A stretch of DNA of 64,000 bases, from the NCBI RefSeq assembly GCF_002150765.1, contig NZ_MUYM01000005.1, forward strand, positions 62,001 through 126,000. Direction: 5' to 3'. Both the position numbers and the translations under genes were made by a program. Shown here piece by piece: positions 9,238 through 16,609 of this stretch. Position 1 is the first letter of the stretch, and each line of letters begins with the position of its first letter. Source of the stretch: Lentzea kentuckyensis (lineage in GTDB: Bacteria; Actinomycetota; Actinomycetes; Mycobacteriales; Pseudonocardiaceae). The notes below the pieces were generated by a model, which was not told where the DNA came from, did no database searches, and saw only the letters and a list, made by a program, of their open reading frames with translations.

Positions 9238-10802
9238 ACACCGTCACTCGAAAGCACCAACAGCTTGTCCACAGCGGAGACCGAGTTATCCACAATCCGC
9301 TGTTCAGTATCCACAGGTGAATCAAGTTCAGTGGCGACCGTCTGTGCACCAGAACCCGTTGGGGTGACATCCACAGACTCCCGCAACGGCTGCTCCTTGA
9401 TCAGCAGCACCGCGATCACCGTGAACACCGCGAGACCAGCGGCGATCAGGAACAACTCACCCATCGCATCGCCGTAGGAGTCCCGCACGACTGGGGAGAG
9501 GGAGCCGCGGTCGAGCGTCTTCGTGCTCACATGGGCCGCCAGCACGGCGCCGAGCACCGAGACGCCGGCCGTCCCACCCAACGACCGCAGGAACGTGGCC
9601 GTCGAGCTGGCCGTACCGAGATCCGCCATGCCCACGCCGTTCTGCACGGCGAGCACGAGGTTCTGCATGGTCAGCCCCACCCCGACACCGACCAGCGCCA
9701 GGTAGGCCCCCATCAGCACGAGGTTCGTGCGGTGGTCGATCGTGCCGAGCAACGCCAGTCCGATGACCAGCGAGAACGCTCCCCAGACCAGGTAGCTCTT
9801 CCACTTGCCGCTCCTGGCGATGAGCTGCCCGCTGACCGTGGAGGAGATGCTCAGCCCCAGCACCAACGGCACCGTGAGCAGCCCTGCCTTCGTGGGCGAG
9901 AACCCGCGCGCGATCTGGAAGTACTGCCCCATGAACACCGACGCGCCGAACATCGCCGTTCCCACCGCGATACCACCGAGCATCGCCAGTACAACCGTGC
10001 GGTTCCGGAACAGGTGCAGCGGGATGACCGGGGAGGAAGCCCTCCGCTCGACGAAGTAGGCGGTGACGATCGCGAGGACGGCACCACCCGCGAACAGCGC
10101 GCTCTCCTTGCTGATCCACGCGAAGTCCTTGCCCGCGAACGACACCCACATCAGCACGAGGCTCACGCCACCGGTGATGAGCGTGGCGCCCAGGTAGTCG
10201 ATCTTCACGTGCCGCTTCGTGCTCGGCAGGTGCAACGTCTTGTGCAGCACGGCCAACGCCACCAGCGCCAGCGGCACACAGACGAAGAAGCACCAGCGCC
10301 AGCCGGGCCAGTCGACGAGAAACCCGCCGACCAGCGGCCCGCCGACGGTGCCCGCCGAGATCACCATGCCGGTGTAACCGCTGTAGCGGCCACGTTCCCG
10401 CGGGCTCAGCAACGCGCCGACCACGACCTGGCCGAGCGCCTGCACACCGCCCATGCCCAGGCCCTGGACGACGCGGAACGCGATGAGCTGCTCCATGTTC
10501 TGGCTCAGGCCCGACAGGACCGAGCCGATCACGAACAGCACGATGCCGACCTGCAACAACATCTTCTTGTCGAAGAGGTCCGCGAGCTTGCCCCACAACG
10601 GCGTGCTGGCGGTGGACGCCAGCAGCATCGACGTGATGACCCACGTGTACTGGGTCTGGGTGCCCTTGAGCTCGGCCAGGATCGTCGGGAGAGCGTTCGA
10701 GACGATGGTGGAGCTGAGGATCGCGACGAGCAGCGCCACCCAGATGCCGGACAGCGCTTCGAGGATCTCCCGATGCGAGTTGGGCCGATTCAGGACGGCC
10801 AC
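9135..10802 (-). CDS. DHA2-family (EmrB/QacA-like) drug exporter
   Basis: This 555-residue major facilitator protein has about 14 hydrophobic segments. It carries motif A GKLADLFDKKML after TM2 and the GMGGVQALGQV and GGPLVGGFLVDWPGWRW segments typical of H+-coupled DHA2 multidrug exporters. The last 70 or so residues (PTGSGAQTVATELDSPVD onwards) form a hydrophilic extension. Its final 34 codons run antisense through the VOC gene, so an original stop may have been lost. The GTG at 10802 is nearly abutted by GGAG; a slightly internal start cannot be excluded. Upstream inverted repeats at 10814 and 10844 suggest control by a local or distant repressor. Confidence 0.9.
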   Translation of the reverse strand: MAVLNRPNSHREILEALSGIWVALLVAILSSTIVSNALPTILAELKGTQTQYTWVITSMLLASTASTPLWGKLADLFDKKMLLQVGIVLFVIGSVLSGLSQNMEQLIAFRVVQGLGMGGVQALGQVVVGALLSPRERGRYSGYTGMVISAGTVGGPLVGGFLVDWPGWRWCFFVCVPLALVALAVLHKTLHLPSTKRHVKIDYLGATLITGGVSLVLMWVSFAGKDFAWISKESALFAGGAVLAIVTAYFVERRASSPVIPLHLFRNRTVVLAMLGGIAVGTAMFGASVFMGQYFQIARGFSPTKAGLLTVPLVLGLSISSTVSGQLIARSGKWKSYLVWGAFSLVIGLALLGTIDHRTNLVLMGAYLALVGVGVGLTMQNLVLAVQNGVGMADLGTASSTATFLRSLGGTAGVSVLGAVLAAHVSTKTLDRGSLSPVVRDSYGDAMGELFLIAAGLAVFTVIAVLLIKEQPLRESVDVTPTGSGAQTVATELDSPVDTEQRIVDNSVSAVDKLLVLSSDGVQEVAARSAALRSTQNSLPSGSRIVTQPVPSGRR

Positions 10803-10813
10803 CTCCAGTAATT

Positions 10814-10831
10814 AGTTGATGTCATACAACT
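10814..10831. promoter_or_regulatory. Candidate repressor operator of the DHA2 exporter
   Basis: AGTTG-N8-CAACT is an inverted repeat 12 bp upstream of the exporter GTG. A similar imperfect repeat (AGTTA-N7-CAACT) starts 30 bp further on. Exporters of this family are commonly repressed by TetR or MarR proteins, but no regulator gene is adjacent. Confidence 0.4.
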
Positions 10832-10843
10832 TTATCTGGAGAT

Positions 10844-10860
10844 AGTTAGCTAGGGCAACT
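10844..10860. promoter_or_regulatory. Second candidate operator half-site pair
   Basis: AGTTA-N7-CAACT is an imperfect copy of the repeat at 10814, with starts 30 bp apart (about three helical turns). It lies between the exporter promoter and the HIT gene's 3' end. Confidence 0.3.
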
Positions 10861-10863
10861 TGT

Positions 10864-11277
10864 TTAGGGGTCTAGTGCGTCACTCAACGCCTGGGCCAGA
10901 TCGCCGTCGAGCTGCCTTCCCGACGGCTCCGGCCACGCGAAGTACTCGTCGTCCTCCCAGTGCGGCACGACGTGAAAGTGCAGATGAGCGACGCTTTGCC
11001 CGGAGCCTGGCCCACTCGCGTTGAGCACGCACACGCCAGACGCACCCAGCGCGGTCCTCATCGCTCGTGCCACGCGCTGGATCATCAGCCCGGCCGCCGT
11101 GAAGGCCGCCGGGGACGCGTCGTGCACTCCTACCGAGTGCTCACGCGGCACCACCAGTGTGTGGCCGGGCGCTAGAGCACTGGCTGGGAGCGGCAGGAAC
11201 GCGACGGCGTCCGGCGCCTGCGCCACCCACTGGGCGGGCAGGTCACCGGACATGATCGAACAGAAGACACACGGCAT
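10864..11277 (-). CDS. HIT-family nucleotide hydrolase
   Basis: This 137-residue histidine-triad protein carries the catalytic motif HLHFHVVP (His98, His100, His102). An N-terminal pair of cysteines (MPCVFCSI) can bind zinc, as in many bacterial HIT proteins. HIT proteins hydrolyse nucleoside phosphoramidates or dinucleotides; the precise substrate is not visible. GPGSGQSVAHLHFH is typical of the Hint/HinT branch. It lies between the exporter (same strand, downstream) and the PNPOx-like gene (same strand, upstream by about 30 bp), so it may share that gene's transcript. Confidence 0.9.
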   Translation of the reverse strand: MPCVFCSIMSGDLPAQWVAQAPDAVAFLPLPASALAPGHTLVVPREHSVGVHDASPAAFTAAGLMIQRVARAMRTALGASGVCVLNASGPGSGQSVAHLHFHVVPHWEDDEYFAWPEPSGRQLDGDLAQALSDALDP

Positions 11278-11304
11278 GCCGCCATGTGACCAGAAGCCGC
11301 CAGG

Positions 11305-11928
11305 TCAGTCGGCGGTCTTGCCCGCCTTGACGCCGAAGAAGTCGCCGCCCTTGCGCTTCACGTCGTCGGTGCCCCAGTCACGAATCCGGTCGACCGGGAT
11401 CATCCGCGGGATGTGCTTGCGGCAGTGGATGTAGGCCTCCCGCACCTCGACCACCACCCACCGCTCCACCTTCTTGTCCTCGGTGTCGAACTCCTCGCGC
11501 GGCACGATCCGGGCCCTGCCGTTCACGTGCAGCCCGATCAGGTCGTCGGCGAAGTCCACCATCAGCATCCCGACGTGCGGGTTCTCCATGATGTTGCCCA
11601 GGGACGCCATCACGCCGTTGCCGCGGTACTCGGGGTACGCGACGGTCCGGGAGTCGATCACCTGGATGAACCCCGCCGGCCCGGCCCGCAGGGTCGAGTC
11701 GCACTCCCCGTCGGCATCAGCGGTCGAGATGAAGGCCATCTCCATCCGGGCGACGAACTCGGCCATCGCGGGGTTCAGGTGGTCCAGGACCTGGTCGTCG
11801 TAGAAGCGGCTGGCGCGATCCGAGGTCTCCAAGGCACATTGGAGGAAGTGCTCACCTCGTGAGCCAGGACGCTCCACACGGTCAGGTGAGGTGGTTTCAG
11901 TCAACTCAGGCAGGGACACCTGCCACAC
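11305..11928 (-). CDS. Pyridoxamine 5'-phosphate oxidase-like flavin protein
   Basis: This is a split-barrel FMN-binding protein. FVARMEMAFISTADADGECD, GPAGFIQVIDSRTVAYPEY, RGNGVMASLGNI and NPHVGMLMVDF form the PNPOx-like fold. GLHVNGRARI and a C-terminal YIHCRKHIPRM, which includes a typical cofactor-side segment, follow. Such proteins bind FMN or F420, and their substrates vary. I list the GTG at 11928 (207 residues). A GTG at 11919 and a longer start at 12036 are in frame and the ribosome-binding site does not decide. It is divergent from the globin-reductase gene, with a perfect CAACTAGTTG palindrome between them, so the two may respond to the same signal. Confidence 0.8.
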   Translation of the reverse strand: MWQVSLPELTETTSPDRVERPGSRGEHFLQCALETSDRASRFYDDQVLDHLNPAMAEFVARMEMAFISTADADGECDSTLRAGPAGFIQVIDSRTVAYPEYRGNGVMASLGNIMENPHVGMLMVDFADDLIGLHVNGRARIVPREEFDTEDKKVERWVVVEVREAYIHCRKHIPRMIPVDRIRDWGTDDVKRKGGDFFGVKAGKTAD

Positions 11929-11989
11929 GCTCCCACGCAAGCGGGCAAGCCGGTACAGACGGACCCCCACTTTCACACTGTTGCGGTAA

Positions 11990-11999
11990 CAACTAGTTG
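11990..11999. promoter_or_regulatory. 10-bp palindrome in the PNPOx/globin divergent promoter
   Basis: CAACTAGTTG is a perfect palindrome in the 222-bp space between the divergent genes at 11928 and 12151. It contains both half-sites (CAACT, AGTTG) seen in the repeats upstream of the DHA2 exporter. The rest of this space shows no other strong structure. Confidence 0.35.
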
Positions 12000-12150
12000 C
12001 GTACAGTAATCGGACTTCGCTCAAAGGTGGCATCAAGGAGTCAAACAGCCCGATCAGGGGTTACTGTCCACCCTGTCGGGGGACGGATGCTTGACGAGGA
12101 CGACAGCGCCTTGCTGGCGCCAATGAGAACGTGGAGACTGCGCGCGGACC

Positions 12151-13326
12151 ATGACTGCGAACGCTGTGCTGAGCCCCATCCCTACCCCGCCCCACCGAGA
12201 ACCCCCGCCTGGTGTCACCGCGATGGTGCGGATGATCCGGGAGAGCTTCGCGGTGGTGGAGCCGCACTCCGAAGAAGTGGCGAAGTTCTTCTACGGAATG
12301 CTCTTCTCGCTCTCGCCTGCCACACGCGAGATGTTCCCCGCGAACATGGAGGTGCAACGCAGCCGTCTGCTGCGCGCCCTCGTGCACGTGGTGCAGATGG
12401 TCGACCGCCCGGACGACCTCATCCCCTTCCTGCGTCAACTGGGCCGTGACCACCGGAAGTTCGGTGTCATCAACGTCCACTACGAGGCCGTCGGAACCGC
12501 ACTGCTCTCCGCGGTGAAGAAGTTCTCCGGCGCCGCGTGGACCCCCAAGGTCGAGATGGCCTGGGCCGAGGCCTACACCCTGATGGCGCGAGCCATGCAG
12601 GAGGCGGCCGACGCGGACAACGGGCCCGCCTACTGGCACGCGACGGTGCTGGAGCACCAGCGCGTCTCGTGGGACCTGGCGGTCGTGCGGCTGCAGCCCG
12701 ACCACCCGGTCAACTACAAGGCCGGTCAGTACGTCAGCGTGGAGACGCCGCAGCGCAAGCGCTTGTGGCGGTACTACTCGCCGGCGAACGCCCCGCGCGA
12801 AGACGGCATCATCGAGTTCCACATCCGGTCCGTCGACGGCGGTTGGGTGTCGCGCTCGGTGGTCGGTCACACGCAGGCCGGTGACACCTGGCGCATCGGA
12901 CCGCCGATGGGCCGTCTGTCGGTCGACCGCACGGCCGGGTCGGACATCCTGATGGTGGCCGGTGGCACGGGCGTCGCGCCGATGCACGCGATCATCGACG
13001 AGATGGCGCAGTACGGCGAGAACCCGCGCGTGCACCTGTTCTACGGCGGCCGCACCCGCGAGGACCTTTACGACCTGGACAACCTGCAACGCATCGCGAC
13101 CACGAACCCGTGGCTCACGGTCGTGCCGGTGCTGGAGTCGGACCCCGGTGTCCGGGGCGTCGAGCAGGGCAGCCTGGCCGACGTGGTCACCCGCTACGGC
13201 GCGTGGGAAGAGCGCGACGTCCTGGTCTGCGGCAGCCCAGCCATGATCAGGTCGACGGTGTCCCGCATGCTGGTCGCCGGAACGCCGCTGGACCGGATCA
13301 AGTACGACCCGTTCACGCTGGACTAA
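12151..13326 (+). CDS. Globin-ferredoxin reductase fusion (flavohemoglobin-like)
   Basis: The 391-residue protein joins a heme-binding globin domain (about 22-150; proximal His110 in VINVHYEAV) to a reductase. The FAD-binding part carries RYYSPANA at about 207, and the NAD-binding part carries GGTGVAPMH at about 270 and CGSPAMI at about 360. Flavohemoglobins turn nitric oxide into nitrate with NAD(P)H and O2. M. tuberculosis Rv0385, next to clpB, has this layout and lies in the same genomic setting. The first 21 residues are a Pro-rich extension. The ATG at 12151 has only a weak ribosome-binding site. The gene is monocistronic and is followed two bases later by the P1 stem of the ZTP riboswitch. 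Confidence 0.9.
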   Translation: MTANAVLSPIPTPPHREPPPGVTAMVRMIRESFAVVEPHSEEVAKFFYGMLFSLSPATREMFPANMEVQRSRLLRALVHVVQMVDRPDDLIPFLRQLGRDHRKFGVINVHYEAVGTALLSAVKKFSGAAWTPKVEMAWAEAYTLMARAMQEAADADNGPAYWHATVLEHQRVSWDLAVVRLQPDHPVNYKAGQYVSVETPQRKRLWRYYSPANAPREDGIIEFHIRSVDGGWVSRSVVGHTQAGDTWRIGPPMGRLSVDRTAGSDILMVAGGTGVAPMHAIIDEMAQYGENPRVHLFYGGRTREDLYDLDNLQRIATTNPWLTVVPVLESDPGVRGVEQGSLADVVTRYGAWEERDVLVCGSPAMIRSTVSRMLVAGTPLDRIKYDPFTLD

Positions 13327-13327
13327 A

Positions 13328-13412
13328 CTCGGCACGTCGAAAGCGACTGGCGTGCCGAGGGTGGAAGTGACCACCGGGAAGCGACGGCCGAGCGCACCGA
13401 ACGCCTGGGTGC
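13328..13412 (+). promoter_or_regulatory. ZTP (pfl) riboswitch upstream of glyA
   Basis: The segment between the globin stop and glyA folds as a ZTP riboswitch. A 9-bp stem pairs CTCGGCACG (13328-13336) with CGTGCCGAG (13351-13359) around the conserved GCGACTGGCG. A second hairpin pairs GGTGG (13360-13364) with CCACC (13371-13375). The conserved CCACCGGGAAGCG follows, and the 3' part ends ACGCCTGGGTGCC, the element that forms the pseudoknot in this class. ZTP/ZMP riboswitches sense purine-synthesis intermediates that rise when 10-formyl-THF is short, and switch on one-carbon genes such as glyA. GGAG (13420-13423) follows, seven bases before the GTG start. No separate terminator stem is obvious, so control may act on translation. 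Confidence 0.85.
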
Positions 13413-13430
13413 CCGGCACGGAGTGATGCC

Positions 13431-14648
13431 GTGCTGCACGAAGTCGATCCCGAGATCGCCACCCTGATCCAGGCCGAGCAACGTCGTCAGGCCAGCAAGC
13501 TGCGCATGATCGCGTCCGAGAACGACGTGTCCGCCGCCGTGCTCGAAGCGACGGGCTCGGTGCTGACGAACAAGTACTCCGAGGGCTACCCCGGCAAGCG
13601 GTACTACGAGGGCCAGCAGATCATCGACCAGGTCGAGCAGCTCGCCATCGACCGGGCGAAAGCGCTGTTCGGCGTGGACCACGCGAACGTCCAGCCGCTG
13701 TCCGGCGCACCCGCGAACCTCGCCGTCTACCTGGCGTTCCTGCAGCCCGGTGACACCGTGATGGGCATGTCGCTGCCGATGGGCGGCCACCTCACCCACG
13801 GCTGGAACGTCTCCGCCACCGGCAAGTGGTTCCACGCGGTGCAGTACGACGTCCGCAAGGACACCGGCGTCGTCGACATGGACGAGGTCCGGGAAATCGC
13901 CTTGGCCGAACGCCCGAAGGTGATCTTCTGCGGCGGCACGGCGATCCCGCGCACGATCGACTTCCCGGCCTTCGCGGAGATCGCCAGGGAGATCGACGCG
14001 GTCCTGGTCGCCGACATCGCGCACATCGCCGGCCTGGTCGCGGGCGGTGCACACCCGTCACCGGTCGGACACGCCTCGGTGGTCACCACGACCACGCACA
14101 AGACGCTGCGCGGCCCGCGCGGCGCGATGATCCTGTGCGACGCCGAGCACGCGAAGGCGATCGACCGCGCCGTGTTCCCCGGTCTGCAGGGCGGCCCGCA
14201 CGACCACACGACCGCCGCGATCGCCGTGGCGCTCAAGGAAGCCTCGCAGCCGGAGTTCCGCGAGTACGCGCACACGATCGTCGCGAACGCCAAGGCGCTG
14301 GCGGACGCGTTGCTGGACCGCGGCTTCGACCTGGTGTCCGGCGGCACCGACAACCACCTGATCCTGGTCGACCTGACGTCGAAGCAGATCGGCGGCAAGC
14401 CGGCGGCACGCGCGCTGGACCGCGCGGGCATCGAGCTGAACTACAACGCCGTGCCCTACGACACCCGCAAGCCGTTCGACCCGTCCGGCATCCGGCTGGG
14501 CACGCCGGGCGTCACCACGCGCGGCCTCAAGCCGGAGCAGATGCCGTTGATCGCGGACTGGATCGACCGGGCGATCACCGCCCACGACAACGACCAGGCG
14601 CTGGACCGCATCGCCGCCGAGGTAGAGGAACTACTCAGCACCCTCTAG
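13431..14648 (+). CDS. glyA: Serine hydroxymethyltransferase
   Basis: This PLP enzyme converts serine and tetrahydrofolate to glycine and 5,10-methylene-THF, the main one-carbon source. The 405-residue protein has MIASENDVSAAVLEATGS, the KRYYEGQ segment, ADIAHIAGLV, and the PLP lysine Lys224 in TTTTHKTLRGPRG, and ends GIRLGTPGVTTRGL. The start is GTG at 13431, with GGAG seven bases upstream, directly under a ZTP riboswitch. It is slightly shorter than typical GlyA (about 415-430), and the usual Ser is Thr in CGGTAIPRTIDF. The 3' end overlaps the TetR gene by 18 bp, converging. It may be the second (GlyA2-like) copy in the genome. Confidence 0.93.
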   Translation: MLHEVDPEIATLIQAEQRRQASKLRMIASENDVSAAVLEATGSVLTNKYSEGYPGKRYYEGQQIIDQVEQLAIDRAKALFGVDHANVQPLSGAPANLAVYLAFLQPGDTVMGMSLPMGGHLTHGWNVSATGKWFHAVQYDVRKDTGVVDMDEVREIALAERPKVIFCGGTAIPRTIDFPAFAEIAREIDAVLVADIAHIAGLVAGGAHPSPVGHASVVTTTTHKTLRGPRGAMILCDAEHAKAIDRAVFPGLQGGPHDHTTAAIAVALKEASQPEFREYAHTIVANAKALADALLDRGFDLVSGGTDNHLILVDLTSKQIGGKPAARALDRAGIELNYNAVPYDTRKPFDPSGIRLGTPGVTTRGLKPEQMPLIADWIDRAITAHDNDQALDRIAAEVEELLSTL

Positions 14649-15206
14649 CCCGGCAGCCGCGACCCGAACCTCTTCGAGTGCCCGGCGGGCGACTTCCGCG
14701 AAGTCCCCGCCGGCCTCCAGCCACCGGTCGTAGGCGACCCGCAGCGCCAGCACACCCAGTTCGGCGGCGACGGCCGCGTCGAGCTCCGGCACCCCGCGTC
14801 GCCGCAGCGCCTCCTGCATCACGCTGGAGAACCCGGCCATCTTCATCGCGTCGCGTTCGCGCAGCTCGTCGTTGGCGGCGATCACCGCGAGCCGCCGCGG
14901 CCCGTTCGCCCGGCGCCCCTCGGTGAACGTGACAGCGATCGCCACGAGCGCCCCCTCGACCGCGGCCAGCGCTCCCGCGGACTCGGGCGTTCCGGCGATC
15001 CCTTCGACGATCAGCTCGACCAGCTCGTCCTGACCGCTGAACAACACCTCGCGCTTGTCGCGGAAGTGCCGGAAGTACGTGCTCTTCGTGAGGCCCGCGC
15101 GCTCGGCGATCTGCGCTACCGCCGTGTTCTCGTAGCCCTGCTCGTCGAACAGGTCGAGTGCGGCGCGCACCAACCGATCCCGCGCGTCCGGCTCCCATCG
15201 ACCCAT
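14631..15206 (-). CDS. TetR-family repressor of the divergent SDR gene
   Basis: The 191-residue regulator has a TetR helix-turn-helix at about residues 10-55 (RLVRAALDLFDEQGYENTAV, then IAERAGLTKSTYFRHFRDKREVL). A variable helical ligand domain with VIAANDELRERDAMKMAG follows. It diverges from the SDR at 15289; between them lies a 60-bp operator built of two perfect 24-bp inverted arms. The usual arrangement is autorepression plus repression of the neighbour, with release by a substrate of the enzyme. Its 3' end overlaps glyA by 18 bp on the other strand. Confidence 0.92.
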   Translation of the reverse strand: MGRWEPDARDRLVRAALDLFDEQGYENTAVAQIAERAGLTKSTYFRHFRDKREVLFSGQDELVELIVEGIAGTPESAGALAAVEGALVAIAVTFTEGRRANGPRRLAVIAANDELRERDAMKMAGFSSVMQEALRRRGVPELDAAVAAELGVLALRVAYDRWLEAGGDFAEVARRALEEVRVAAAGLEGAE

Positions 15207-15218
15207 GCCTCACATCAT

Positions 15219-15278
15219 AAGTGATGGGACTTGGTCTCATCACTCTGCTACGGTTGATGAGACCAAGTCCCATCACTT
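15219..15278. promoter_or_regulatory. 60-bp double operator between TetR and SDR genes
   Basis: Positions 15219-15242 and 15255-15278 are exact reverse complements (24 bp each, 12-bp spacer). Each arm contains its own near-perfect palindrome, GATGGGAC-TTG-GTCTCATC in the left arm, so the region offers two repressor sites arranged symmetrically. The SDR ribosome-binding site GGAG (15281-15284) starts just outside the right arm. Confidence 0.85.
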
Positions 15279-15288
15279 GAGGAGTGAC

Positions 15289-16170
15289 ATGAAGGTCTTC
15301 GTCACGGGTGCCAGCGGCCACGTCGGTTCGGCCCTGGTCCCGGAACTGCTGCGGGCTGGCCACCAGGTCGTCGGCCTGGCCCGCTCGGACGCCTCAGCCG
15401 CGAAGCTCGACGACCTCGGCGCCACCGTCCGGCTCGGCGATCTCGACGACCTGGACGGGTTGCGCAAGGGCGCGGCCGAGGCGGACGCCGTGATCCACCT
15501 GGCGTTCAAGCACGAGGAGATGTTCTCCGGGAACTACCAGGGCGCGTCCGACGCCGATCTCGCGGTGGTCCGCGCGTTCCTCGACGAGCTGTCCGGCACC
15601 GGCAAGGCGCTGATCGGCACCGGCGGCACGCTGTCGTACTCCGGTCTGGGCCGCACCGCCACCGAGGAGGAGCGGGTGCCCGACGACCACAGCCGCGGCA
15701 CCGCCCGAAACCTGATCATCGACGCGCCGGACGTGCGCGGCGCGGTCGTGGTGCTGCCGCCGACCGTCCACAGTGAACTGGACACGGCCGGCTTCATCCC
15801 ACTGCTGGTCAGAACCGCCCGCACCACCGGAGTTTCCGGCTATCCGGGTGACGGCACGAATCGCTGGTCCGCCACGCACACCCTGGACGCGGCGCGGCTG
15901 TACCGGCTGGCGGCGGAGAAGGCTCCCGCGGGCTCGGTGCTGCACGCGGTCGCCGAGGAAGCCGTGACGTTGCGGGAGATCGCGGAGGCCATCGGGCGGC
16001 AGCTGAACGTGCCGGTCGAGAGCGTCCCGGCGGAGCACTTCGGTCCGCTCGCGAACATGGTCGCGCGTGACGCACCTACCTCCGGTGCGCGCACGAAGGC
16101 GTTGCTGTGCTGGGAACCGCAGGAACCCGGCCTGCTCGCGGATCTGGAGGCCGGGTTCTACTTCGGGTAG
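15289..16170 (+). CDS. SDR-type NAD(P)-binding epimerase/dehydratase-like protein
   Basis: This is an extended/atypical SDR of 293 residues. It has the Rossmann motif VTGASGHVGSALV near the N-terminus, GDLDDLDGLRKG, AVIHLAF, TGGTLSYSG and the family segment RWSATHTLDAARLYRLAAE. It lacks an obvious YxxxK, which places it with atypical NAD(P)-binding epimerase-like proteins often controlled by a neighbouring TetR. The ATG at 15289 follows GGAG by four bases. The substrate is unknown. The double operator at 15219-15278 overlaps its promoter, so expression is probably inducible. Confidence 0.87.
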   Translation: MKVFVTGASGHVGSALVPELLRAGHQVVGLARSDASAAKLDDLGATVRLGDLDDLDGLRKGAAEADAVIHLAFKHEEMFSGNYQGASDADLAVVRAFLDELSGTGKALIGTGGTLSYSGLGRTATEEERVPDDHSRGTARNLIIDAPDVRGAVVVLPPTVHSELDTAGFIPLLVRTARTTGVSGYPGDGTNRWSATHTLDAARLYRLAAEKAPAGSVLHAVAEEAVTLREIAEAIGRQLNVPVESVPAEHFGPLANMVARDAPTSGARTKALLCWEPQEPGLLADLEAGFYFG

Positions 16171-16171
16171 T

Positions 16172-16609
16172 TCACTTGCGCGGCTTGGGCTTCCACACCA
16201 CGAGCGCGGTCTCCTGCCGGATCGGGACCAGGTCCCGCCGGTAGGAGGCGTGCACCGCGGCAGCCGTGGAGTCGGCCGCCGCCAACGCCTGAGCGAGTTC
16301 CTGCTGCAGCTCGGCGACGCGCATCCGCAGGGCGTCGACCTGGTTCTCCAGCTCGATGATCCGCTTGATCCCGGCGAGGTTCACGCCCTCCTCCTGGGAG
16401 AGGCGCTGGACCTCGCGCAGCAGCACGATGTCGCGCATCGAGTACCGGCGCCCGCCGCCGGAGGTGCGGCCCGGGGAGACCAGGCCCATCCGGTCGTAGG
16501 ACCGCAGTGTCTGGGCGTGCAGCCCGGACAGCTGGGCCGCCACCGAGATCACGAAGAACGGTGTGTCCTCATCAGTCCCGGGAGGGAAGGGAAAACCCAC
16601 CGAACTCAC
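16172..16609 (-). CDS. hspR: HspR, MerR-family heat-shock repressor
   Basis: HspR represses the dnaK operon and clpB by binding HAIR sites, with DnaK acting as co-repressor in Streptomyces. The 145-residue protein has the MerR-type winged helix (FFVISVAAQLSGLHAQTLRSY, DRMGLVSPGRTSGGGRRYS, about residues 18-60). A coiled-coil helix (IIELENQVDALRMRVAELQQ) and a hydrophobic tail VVWKPKPRK follow. Its ATG overlaps the dnaJ stop by four bases (16606-16609), so it is the last gene of dnaK-grpE-dnaJ-hspR and is autoregulated. It converges tightly on the SDR gene (stop at 16170). Confidence 0.95.
   Translation of the reverse strand: MSSVGFPFPPGTDEDTPFFVISVAAQLSGLHAQTLRSYDRMGLVSPGRTSGGGRRYSMRDIVLLREVQRLSQEEGVNLAGIKRIIELENQVDALRMRVAELQQELAQALAAADSTAAAVHASYRRDLVPIRQETALVVWKPKPRK

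Noticed and set aside
12061..13419. Open frame antisense to the globin-reductase gene and ZTP riboswitch
   Set aside because: It is a shadow frame of Arg/His/Val-rich sequence. Coding evidence on the plus strand is decisive.
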